Shown piece by piece: positions 13,808 to 20,414 of a stretch of DNA of 23,044 nt. Position 1 is the stretch's first letter, and each line of letters starts with the position of its first letter. A model generated the notes under the pieces. That model did no database searches and was not told the DNA's origin. It was given only the letters and a program-made list of their open reading frames with translations. The translations under genes were made by a program, and so were the position numbers. The stretch is from a virus. Location: positions 1 through 23,044 of IMG/VR virus record IMGVR_UViG_3300009149_000299. One strand, written 5' to 3'.

Positions 13808-14652
13808 TGCTAGATATAGATATGTCATATTCAAGCAGAGGCACAAAGGTTCAAGGGCCAGAGCGAGTTGCGTTTAAAACAGCAGATGAATTAATAGATT
13901 TCGTTAAGGCAAGTTTAGTTGTTACGGCCAAGGACTTTTTAAAGCAAGAACAAAAAAGTGGTTTTTTTCCAGAGAAAGATTTTCTTGTTTTGGTTGACGG
14001 TAAACTTAATAAAAAAGAAGAGTCGGCAAAGGCTTTTGGTAAGATTGAATATGTAACGAAGCTAGAGGACATAACAGAGGTTGTATTGGATGTTATGAGG
14101 TTGGTTGTCGAGCGGTCACCAACTGTGACTGGTTACTATCAATCAACAAATGTCTTAATGTTTAATGGTAATGTTGTGGCCAAAGGACTTTTTGAGACGA
14201 ACTCATGGTTAAAAGCTGATAGAGAATACAAGCCGACTGATAGGTTTAGAGTTATAAATATGGCACCATATGCAATTAAGCTTGAGAGACTTGGTATCAA
14301 GAGAGGTACTAGGGGTAAGAAAGCTGGTAAGAAATCAGATAAATCAAGGGAGAAGAAAGATAGAACATCTGGAAATAAAGTCCTAGCTCCAAATGGTGCA
14401 TACTGGTTAGCAAAAAATACAGCAAGGAGAAGATTCCCACAACTAAAAGATAATATACAATTTAATTTCATACCTCTTACTCCTAGTGTAGCAGCAGGAC
14501 AAAACACCAAAAGCTTCAAACCTAGTAACTATAAATTTGCAAAGGGTAGACTAAAAGATAAACCATACCTTTACCCATCAATATCAATATCAATTAAATC
14601 AAGTTCATTCTCATCGAACTCAGGTTTTACACAGGATGGAGCAAAAGTATGA
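13807..14652 (+). CDS. Neck / tail-completion protein
   Basis: This 281-residue protein lies between the head-closure-like and tail-terminator genes, the place of neck (Ne1/gp10-like) proteins. Visible elements are an N-terminal helical part (TADELIDFVKASLVVTAKDFLKQEQ), a core with ERSPTVTGYYQSTNVLMFNGN and NMAPYAIKLERLG typical of these proteins, a Lys/Arg-rich loop (residues about 162-195) and APNGAYWLAKNTARRRFP. The C-terminus has KGRLKDKPYLYPSISIS, similar to the P-Y-x-Y-P ending seen in neck proteins. The basic loop might contact DNA or the portal. ATG 13807 overlaps the frameshifted stop of the previous gene, and the end overlaps the next gene as ATGA. Confidence 0.65.
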   Translation: MLDIDMSYSSRGTKVQGPERVAFKTADELIDFVKASLVVTAKDFLKQEQKSGFFPEKDFLVLVDGKLNKKEESAKAFGKIEYVTKLEDITEVVLDVMRLVVERSPTVTGYYQSTNVLMFNGNVVAKGLFETNSWLKADREYKPTDRFRVINMAPYAIKLERLGIKRGTRGKKAGKKSDKSREKKDRTSGNKVLAPNGAYWLAKNTARRRFPQLKDNIQFNFIPLTPSVAAGQNTKSFKPSNYKFAKGRLKDKPYLYPSISISIKSSSFSSNSGFTQDGAKV

Positions 14653-15086
14653 GTGGCGTATTAACAAGAACAGAAATCAAGAATTATTTCGGTGCAAACT
14701 CAGTAGAAACATTAATAGACATATCTGGTGAGTTTAGAGAAATAAAAAATTTATTAACAGATGAAGTTATAGCTGACACAGACAATTGGGTAGCAATACA
14801 GTTCGTTGGTAACGCAGAGGAAATGATTAGTATTCCAAAGGGTTGTTATAGAGAGTTTGGCACAATATCATTTCACGTTGTGGCCCCTATTGCTATCGGA
14901 GCGATTGACGGAATATTAACAAGGTGTGAAACTATAAGAAGTTTGTATAGGGGAAAAAGAATCAATGACATAATAATTGAGTCAGTTAGTCCACCAAATA
15001 CAGAGATAGGCACAACTATAGATTTTGAAAGTAACTTCATGAGTGCCAGTTTTTTTGTAGATTATTATAGAGATATAAAGGAGTAG
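14649..15086 (+). CDS. Tail terminator protein (gpU / DUF4128-like)
   Basis: Tail terminators cap the tail tube and join it to the neck. The 145-residue protein has the family outline: an N-terminal helix (LTRTEIKNYFGAN), a strand with a W (DNWVAIQFVG), the G-C-Y-R-E-F-G-T-I-S-F-H-V-V-A core, a helix (GILTRCETIRSLYRGKRI), and a final strand pair containing FMSASFFVDYYRD. Y-R-E-x-G-x-I-x-x-x-V is the most recognisable signature. It starts in an ATGA overlap and sits just before the tail tube gene, the usual order. Confidence 0.75.
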   Translation: MSGVLTRTEIKNYFGANSVETLIDISGEFREIKNLLTDEVIADTDNWVAIQFVGNAEEMISIPKGCYREFGTISFHVVAPIAIGAIDGILTRCETIRSLYRGKRINDIIIESVSPPNTEIGTTIDFESNFMSASFFVDYYRDIKE

Positions 15087-15089
15087 TAA

Positions 15090-16277
15090 ATGTCCAGTAG
15101 TAACGAAGTACAACTTGCCTACATTGAGGAGTCCGTTTACGGTGAAACTCCAGGTGCAGGTAATTTTAAACAAATGAGATTCACAAGTGAGGGCCTTAAC
15201 GCTGCTCCTGAAACTGTTGAAAGTGCTCAGATTAGAACGGACAGATTAAGCTCTGGACAAGTTTTAACTGGTCTTACTATCGGTGGTGAAGTTCCTGTTG
15301 AATTTGCAAAAGCACAAGATGTAGATGATTTTCTTGAAGGTGCTATGATGAGTTCTTGGGCCACAACTGCTGCTGTAGTTGCTGATCTAACAACTGATGT
15401 AGTTGCTGCTACTTTAACAAGAGCTGCTGGTGACTGGAACACAGATGTTAAAATAGGTGATGTAATATTTTTAACAAGTATGGATGATGCTGTTAACAAT
15501 GAGCCTGTTATGATTACAGAAATAACAAGTGCGCTTATTGCAAAGTTTATTGGGCCATCAACAATGATCACTGGAACAGGCGCAGGTGCAAGTTTCCAAA
15601 AAGGTGATGAGATAACAATTGGTACTGCTAAAAGATCTTTTGCAATTGAGAAAAAATTCAATGACCTCACAACAAAGGGAATTGTTTATAATGGAATGTA
15701 TGTTGATGGTTTTAATTTAACTGCTGCATACGGTGAAATTGTAAGTGGATCATTTAGTTTTGTTGGAGCTGATTATTTAACAGCAGATATTGCTGGTGAG
15801 TTAATAACAAACGCTAGAACAGTTGATGCTGCACCTACGAGTGGTTCACTAAATGGATCAATTGACATGGCTTTCTTAGCGTCTTCATCAGGTGCATCTT
15901 TTACTGGTGTGGATTTTTGTATTCAATCAATTGATGTATCCCTTGCAAATAACAGCACTCCTCAAAACTGTGTTGGTAAAGTAGGGCCAGATAACTATTC
16001 ACTAGGAACAGCAAATGTAAATGTTTCTTTATCTGTTTATTTATCTGATGAGACATGGAGTTTTCTTGATAAAAAATTATCTCAAGAATCTTTTTCAATT
16101 GGTTTTATTGTGAAAAACTCAAGTGGTTGGTATGCATTTTTTATTCCGGCGCTTCAGGTTTCATTTGACGATCCTACAAGTGGTGGTCAAAACACTGACA
16201 TTATAATGGATATGTCTGGAGTTGGTAAGGTTGGAGCATTAGGTGAGAAGTCACTTTATGTTTACAAGTCTATCTAG
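15090..16277 (+). CDS. Major tail tube protein
   Basis: The tube protein polymerises around the tape measure. The 395-residue protein has the N-terminus of the Phage_tube_2 type: VQLAYIEESVYGETPGAGNFKQMRFTSEGLNAAPETVESAQIRTDRLSSGQVLTGLTIGGEVPVEF. This is followed by a long internal beta insertion (residues about 95-180) and a C-terminal half with repeated strands ending MDMSGVGKVGALGEKSLYVYKS. It is longer than a minimal tube protein, and the insertion may form an outer domain. AAAGGAG before ATG 15090 and GGT/GCT-rich codon use suggest high expression. An intrinsic terminator follows 28 bp after the stop. Confidence 0.85.
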   Translation: MSSSNEVQLAYIEESVYGETPGAGNFKQMRFTSEGLNAAPETVESAQIRTDRLSSGQVLTGLTIGGEVPVEFAKAQDVDDFLEGAMMSSWATTAAVVADLTTDVVAATLTRAAGDWNTDVKIGDVIFLTSMDDAVNNEPVMITEITSALIAKFIGPSTMITGTGAGASFQKGDEITIGTAKRSFAIEKKFNDLTTKGIVYNGMYVDGFNLTAAYGEIVSGSFSFVGADYLTADIAGELITNARTVDAAPTSGSLNGSIDMAFLASSSGASFTGVDFCIQSIDVSLANNSTPQNCVGKVGPDNYSLGTANVNVSLSVYLSDETWSFLDKKLSQESFSIGFIVKNSSGWYAFFIPALQVSFDDPTSGGQNTDIIMDMSGVGKVGALGEKSLYVYKSI

Positions 16278-16305
16278 TCTTCATTGATATTATCTTTGAA
16301 TATTG

Positions 16306-16334
16306 GCCCTTGTCTTTGACAGGGGCTTTTTTTT
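16306..16334 (+). terminator. Intrinsic terminator after the tail tube gene
   Basis: GCCCTTGTC (16306-16314), loop TTT and GACAGGGGC (16318-16326) form a 9-bp stem with one G-U pair, followed by eight T (16327-16334). This is the strongest terminator in the window. It separates the abundant tube protein from the low-abundance tail assembly genes. Confidence 0.95.
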
Positions 16335-16369
16335 GTACAAAAATCTATTTATTCAACAAGGAGATATTA

Positions 16370-16780
16370 ATGAAAAAGAACAACTTAAGTAAGGCTTATG
16401 CAACTGACAAAAATCTTGAAACTGAAGGTAAGTGGTTTGAGATCACAGAGGATGTATCATTTAAAATGAAAAGAATGGGTGGTGCAAACGCTCATAAATT
16501 AGCAGAGATTAGAGCGATACATTTCAAGCCCTATGCTAGACAGATTGCAAAAAACACTCTTGATAAAAAGCTTCAAGAAAAATTATTCATTAGAGTTTTC
16601 GTTGACGGTTGTATGGTTGACTGGAAAGGTTTATGTGATGACGTTGGAGAGATTGAATATAGCAAACAAAATGCTATGGATTTATTCACTGAGACACCTG
16701 ATCTTTTTGATGATGTTGTATCTCTAGTTGATGATATTTCAAACTACCAACTAGAGGTTGAAGACTTGGGAAACTCTTAA
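16370..16780 (+). CDS. Tail assembly chaperone, gpG-like (short form)
   Basis: This 136-residue protein corresponds to the lambda gpG class, which coats the tape measure during tail assembly and is absent from the virion. Features are a conserved opening (KWFEITEDVSFKMKRMGGANAHKLAEIRAIHFKP), a middle containing FVDGCMVDWKGL and a helical end rich in Asp (DLFTETPDLFDDVVSLVDDISNYQLEVEDLG). ATG 16370 has AAGGAG 6 nt upstream; the frame extends upstream only through the terminator, so earlier starts are rejected. Its stop lies two codons after the G GGA AAC slippery heptamer, exactly as in gpG genes. Confidence 0.9.
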   Translation: MKKNNLSKAYATDKNLETEGKWFEITEDVSFKMKRMGGANAHKLAEIRAIHFKPYARQIAKNTLDKKLQEKLFIRVFVDGCMVDWKGLCDDVGEIEYSKQNAMDLFTETPDLFDDVVSLVDDISNYQLEVEDLGNS

Positions 16781-17136
16781 CAGAGTATTTAGAGTTCGAT
16801 AACAAGTATCCTGATAAGGACTTTTATTATAGTTTGGTTGATAAAGGAGCTAATGTGCAGGTGTGTCCTGACATTGGCCCATTCATATTCTATGTCGATG
16901 CGTTTAATGAGTTGTCAACTTGCAGACAAAGTGGCATGGGAATAGGAAAAATACCTTTTACAGCTATACATGAATACGCTAAAATTTATAATATTGAGGA
17001 CTTTCAAAGCTTCAATTACTTAATACGAGTTATGGATAACAAAGTAATTAAGTTAAGTGATAAAAAATCCAAGGACGATGGAAATGGCAAGCAACGTAAA
17101 GTCGGTAACGCTAAGAATAAGGTCAGTAGGGGATAA
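16370..17136 (+). CDS. Tail assembly chaperone gpGT-like, made by -1 frameshift
   Basis: A -1 shift at 16768-16774 joins the first 135 residues of the gpG-like protein to the frame beginning CTC at 16774, giving about 255 residues. The added T part (LLTEYLEFDNKYPDKDFYYSLVDKGANVQVCPDIGPFIFYVDAFNELSTCRQ...) includes F-x-E-L-S-x-x-R and G-K-I-P-F-T-A-I-H-E-Y-A, then DKKSKDDGNGK, a polar tail. In lambda, gpGT binds tape measure and tube protein in a fixed ratio to gpG. A separate T gene is unlikely: its only candidate start, TTG 16834, lies after conserved sequence. The end overlaps the tape measure start by 53 bp. Confidence 0.85.
16768..16785 (+). promoter_or_regulatory. -1 frameshift site G GGA AAC in the gpG-like gene
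   Basis: GGGAAAC (16768-16774) is in phase with frame-0 codons TTG GGA AAC and matches slippery sites used in many gpG/gpGT genes (lambda uses GGGAAAG). An SD-like AGAGG (16753-16757) lies 10 nt upstream. A small hairpin CTCT-TAAC-AGAG (16774-16785) starts at the heptamer's last base and contains the frame-0 stop. Confidence 0.88.
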
Positions 17137-19201
17137 AGTTCTTAAGCAAGTGTCAATGGATATGAAAAAATTATCCAAAAACACACGTGCTATTAAGAGA
17201 GATTTTACTGGACTTAGGAATGTTTTTCTAGGCGTATTTGCTGGCCAAGGTATTAAGGCAGTTGTTACCATGATTGATTCAATTCAATTACTAGGTGATA
17301 GAATTACTGCATTTACGGGTGATACAAAAAGTGGTGCCGAAGCTCTTGATATATTATTTCAAGCTGCTGACCTAACCAATCAAAGTATCGATACATTGGC
17401 CGAAGGTTTTAACCGTATAGCCTTAGCGACTCAAGAACTTGGTTTATCTACAAGTGAGATGATTGGTTTTACAACTACATTACAAAATGCATTTAGAATA
17501 CAAGGTGCGAGTGCTGCAGAGGCTACTGGTGCAACTATACAACTTACGCAAGGCTTGTCATCAGGGGCTTTACGTGGTCAAGAATTAAGATCCGTTCTAG
17601 AGGCATCATCTGTTGCGGCCGGAGTTTTGGCTGACGCTGTTGGTATTACACGTGGTAAGTTGATTAAGTTTGCTGAGACTGGTGCGTTTACATCAGAAGT
17701 TACGTTGAAAGCATTTTCTGCAAAGGCTCTAGAGTTAAATGAGAGAGCGAGTAAACTTGGTACAACAATGGGCCAGACACTTGTAAAGGCCACAAATAGA
17801 TTCAAAAAAGGGCTTAATGAATTAAACAAAGATGCCGAATTAAGTAAGAAGTTTGAAAAGTCTGTATTGTCCGCGGTATCTGCAATTGAAGACCTTATTA
17901 AAGCAGTTGGCAGAAGTGATGGGTTTTCAACATTTATTGGATTACTAAAAGACTTCGGCGAGGGGTCATCTATTATAGCTAAAACTTTTTTTGGAAAAGA
18001 GAGTCCTTTAGAGAGCGTTAATAGGCAAATAGATAAAACCATGGAAACTATAAGTAATGCTGAGTCTGATCTTAAAAGAGTAAAAAGCAGAGGTGTTATT
18101 CTTGATTTTCTAACAAGCGTATTTACAGTTACTCCAGGTAAAACTGGTTCAAGTTTAAAAACTAGAGATATTGAGATTCTTGAAAAAAGGATTTCTGATC
18201 AGAAAATATTAAAAGAAATACTAAAAGATGAGAGAAAAGAATTAACTGGGCTTGGAAAGACAACTGATGTAGTAACAAAAAAAACAAACGCCGCACTTCA
18301 ATCGCTTAAAGACTTTAGTCGATTGGATATAGCCAAAGGTATAACAAAAGTAGGTTTTAGCTTAAAGGGATTAAACTTGTCACTCAAGGATGGTGATATA
18401 ACTCCTGAAAAATATAAAGAAGCGTTTCTAGCTCTTGAAGCATCAAATCTTTCAAAATCTTTTGATGATGGTAAAATAAGTGCTGAAGATTATGACAAAA
18501 AAGTACAAGAACTAGCAATAAGCCTTGGCACTCTGAGTGGTAAATTTGGGCCGTTAGAGTTAGGTGCAAAAAAAGCACTGGATGGTATTGGAACATTAGC
18601 CGAAGGTATAACTGACACAGTTTCCAACGCATTTGGAACTCTTGAAGATCAGTTGTTCGACTTTGTAAAGACAGGCAAGTTTGCTTTTAATGACTTTGCT
18701 CAGGCCATACTTGATGACCTAACCAGAGTTGCCATAAGACAAGCAGTAATAGCTCCAATAACAGGTGCGTTGTTTGGTGGTACAGGTGTTTCTTCTATTT
18801 TTGAAAATCAATTTGTTGGCCCAGTAAAACCAAGCGCTAAAGGCTCTGTTCTAAGAGGTGGAAACTTCCAAGCCTTCGCAAGCGGTGGTGTTGTTAACTC
18901 ACCAACATTTTTTCCTACAAGTTCTGGTACTGGTCTTATGTCCGAGGCAGGGCCAGAGGCAATAGTCCCATTAGAAAGAGTTCCTGGTGGTGACTTAGGA
19001 GTTAAATCTACGCCTAGTAAAGTAGTCGTTAATGTAAATAACAATGCTGGTGTTGAAGTTGATGTTCAAGAATCATCAGATGGAAGCACAAGAATAATTG
19101 ATTTATCAATAACAAAAGCAGTTAACGCTGGTATAAAAAGTGGACAGTTCGATAAAGCGTTTAGTGCTAGTTATGGAGTGAACAGAAAAGGAAGTAGGTA
19201 A
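17084..19201 (+). CDS. Tape measure protein
   Basis: This protein sets tail length and is expelled on infection. ATG 17084 is preferred because AAGGA (17071-17075) lies 8 nt before it; the frame is also open from GTG 17057. The 705 residues start with a basic helical region and a hydrophobic patch (GVFAGQGIKAVVTMI). They contain the tape-measure N-terminal domain (AFTGDTKSGAEALDILFQAADLTNQSIDTLAEGFNRIALATQELG...SGALRGQELRSVLEASSVAAGVLADAVGI), a coiled middle, then a lambda-like end: FDFVKTGKFAFNDFAQAILDDLTRVAIRQAVIAPITGALFGG, FASGGVVNSPTFF and MSEAGPEAIVPLER. At about 0.15 nm per residue the tail would be near 105 nm. Confidence 0.93.
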   Translation: MASNVKSVTLRIRSVGDKVLKQVSMDMKKLSKNTRAIKRDFTGLRNVFLGVFAGQGIKAVVTMIDSIQLLGDRITAFTGDTKSGAEALDILFQAADLTNQSIDTLAEGFNRIALATQELGLSTSEMIGFTTTLQNAFRIQGASAAEATGATIQLTQGLSSGALRGQELRSVLEASSVAAGVLADAVGITRGKLIKFAETGAFTSEVTLKAFSAKALELNERASKLGTTMGQTLVKATNRFKKGLNELNKDAELSKKFEKSVLSAVSAIEDLIKAVGRSDGFSTFIGLLKDFGEGSSIIAKTFFGKESPLESVNRQIDKTMETISNAESDLKRVKSRGVILDFLTSVFTVTPGKTGSSLKTRDIEILEKRISDQKILKEILKDERKELTGLGKTTDVVTKKTNAALQSLKDFSRLDIAKGITKVGFSLKGLNLSLKDGDITPEKYKEAFLALEASNLSKSFDDGKISAEDYDKKVQELAISLGTLSGKFGPLELGAKKALDGIGTLAEGITDTVSNAFGTLEDQLFDFVKTGKFAFNDFAQAILDDLTRVAIRQAVIAPITGALFGGTGVSSIFENQFVGPVKPSAKGSVLRGGNFQAFASGGVVNSPTFFPTSSGTGLMSEAGPEAIVPLERVPGGDLGVKSTPSKVVVNVNNNAGVEVDVQESSDGSTRIIDLSITKAVNAGIKSGQFDKAFSASYGVNRKGSR

Positions 19202-19563
19202 TGGCCGAATTATATCCAAGTACTTTGCAAGATAATTTTACCAAGGGAACTTTTAACAGAAATCCTGGAAGTAATATTGCTATATCAGAAATGGATGTAG
19301 GGCCAATAAAAAAAAGAAGACGATCAACTCTAAGAAGAGACAACATAACTGGAAGTATTTTATTAAGAGACACCACTGAGTATACAACTTTCATAACTTG
19401 GTTTACATCAACATTGCAAGACGGGATTAATTCTTTTTTCTTTAATGATCCGGCCACAGGAACTCAGTTAACAGTTACGTTTAAGCAAGATGGAATGTCA
19501 ATAAGGGACGTTGGATTTCAAACATATCAAGTTAACATGGCGCTAGAGGTGATAAGTGAGTAA
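19201..19563 (+). CDS. Minor tail protein (distal-tail class)
   Basis: The 120-residue protein starts in a TAATG overlap with the tape measure. Its pattern, including NPGSNIAISEMDVGPIKKRRRSTLRRDNITGSILL, EYTTFITWFTSTLQDGINSFFFNDPATGTQLTVTF and a final VGFQTYQVNMALEV, matches small tail proteins found right after the tape measure in lambda-like siphoviruses. There, G-P-x-K-x-R-R-R and F-x-x-[FW]..L..G...F.[FL].D-P are conserved. The role is probably a distal ring around the tail tube (gpM/Dit-like). I cannot give the exact family name with certainty. Confidence 0.7.
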   Translation: MAELYPSTLQDNFTKGTFNRNPGSNIAISEMDVGPIKKRRRSTLRRDNITGSILLRDTTEYTTFITWFTSTLQDGINSFFFNDPATGTQLTVTFKQDGMSIRDVGFQTYQVNMALEVISE

Positions 19564-20029
19564 GGTATCTCTACACGCAATTGATCAAATGTATAGTTCA
19601 CATTCTGCTGATCCAATGCTAATGCTTTTGAAAATTACTTTTCCAAATACAAATACATTTCACTATGTAAATAACACAGAAGACATAACTTCAAACGGTC
19701 AATTGTATACAGCTTTTCCATTTAAGTTTACCCTTCCAAGCGACACAGATGAAGAGGTTCCAATACTACAAATAACTATATCAAACATTGGGCTAGATTT
19801 AATTGATGACTTAAGTGTTTCTACTTCAGATGTAATTGCAGATATAGATATTGTGTTTGCATCAGTTCCAGATTTTGTTGAGATAAATTTATCTGCAATG
19901 ATACTAAAAGGTATTGTTTATGATGATAAGTTTATAACAATGAGTCTTGGTTATGATGATATATTAAACGTGCAAGTTCCTAGTTATACTTATTCAGCAA
20001 AAGATTATCCTGGATTATTAAGTGTATGA
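19556..20029 (+). CDS. Minor tail protein, DUF1833-like (gpL-like)
   Basis: The 157-residue protein starts at GTG 19556 inside the end of the previous gene. The pattern fits DUF1833-type tail proteins: LMLLKITFPNTNTFHYVNNTEDITSNGQLYTAFPFKFTLPSDTDEEVPILQITISNI near the N-terminus, then a repeated strand pattern to the closing YDDILNVQVPSYTYSAKDYPG, which is the family's typical end (the last part P-x-x-x-[YF]-[ST]-x-x-x-[FY]-P). In lambda-like order this gene precedes the NlpC/P60 gene, as it does here. It probably forms the ring linking tube and tip. Confidence 0.8.
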   Translation: MSKVSLHAIDQMYSSHSADPMLMLLKITFPNTNTFHYVNNTEDITSNGQLYTAFPFKFTLPSDTDEEVPILQITISNIGLDLIDDLSVSTSDVIADIDIVFASVPDFVEINLSAMILKGIVYDDKFITMSLGYDDILNVQVPSYTYSAKDYPGLLSV

Positions 20030-20414
20030 TGAGTTCCTTAAAATATTTTATCATAAGAATCATAGGGACTTTGTATTTTGTGACTGCTACGGAATATGTT
20101 ACTTATTTAATAAGGAAATATTAAAAATAGAACTACCCCTCTACCTTAATGAAAGAATACATACATACGACGATATATCAAATACACTAATGACGAGAAA
20201 GACAGACTTTAAGAAAGTGCAAAAAGGCAAAGAAGTTATGGGCGACATAGTAATGCTTAATGTTAAAAATATGCCAGTACACGTTGGTGTTGTTTTACAA
20301 AACGGGCTAATGCTTCATATAATGGAAGGCAAGCACGCTGTCATAGAAAGCTATAATAATAACAACTGGAAAAAAAAGGTAGATTCTTTTTATAGATATG
20401 AGAGTACTAACTAA
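20022..20414 (+). CDS. NlpC/P60 tail peptidase, gpK-like
   Basis: The 130-residue protein starts at GTG 20022 (8-bp overlap). It shows the NlpC/P60 catalytic set: C22 in FVFCDCYGICYLF, H87 in MPVHVGVVL and a second polar site at H99 in LMLHIMEGKHAVIES, followed by W116 and Y124-R-Y. In lambda, gpK is a tail protein thought to trim or cross peptidoglycan. The MPN-type domain often fused N-terminally in gpK is absent here, so this is the short form. It overlaps the tail tip gene by 17 bp. Confidence 0.85.
   Translation: MYDEFLKIFYHKNHRDFVFCDCYGICYLFNKEILKIELPLYLNERIHTYDDISNTLMTRKTDFKKVQKGKEVMGDIVMLNVKNMPVHVGVVLQNGLMLHIMEGKHAVIESYNNNNWKKKVDSFYRYESTN

Noticed and set aside
14139-14519. Reverse-strand ORF of 126 codons opposite the neck gene
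   Set aside because: It is antisense to a well-supported gene and has no domain, promoter or RBS; the AT-rich codon pattern produces such frames here (also opposite 15227-15670 and 17578-18042).
16310-16369. Upstream extension of the gpG-like gene
   Set aside because: The extra residues are encoded by the intrinsic terminator; ATG 16370 has AAGGAG at good spacing.
17057-17083. GTG start for the tape measure protein
   Set aside because: AAGGA is 8 nt before ATG 17084, whereas GTG 17057 has no comparable site.
16834-17136. Separate small gene starting at TTG 16834
   Set aside because: The same frame continues upstream to the G GGA AAC site and encodes T-like sequence before the TTG, so it is the gpGT extension.
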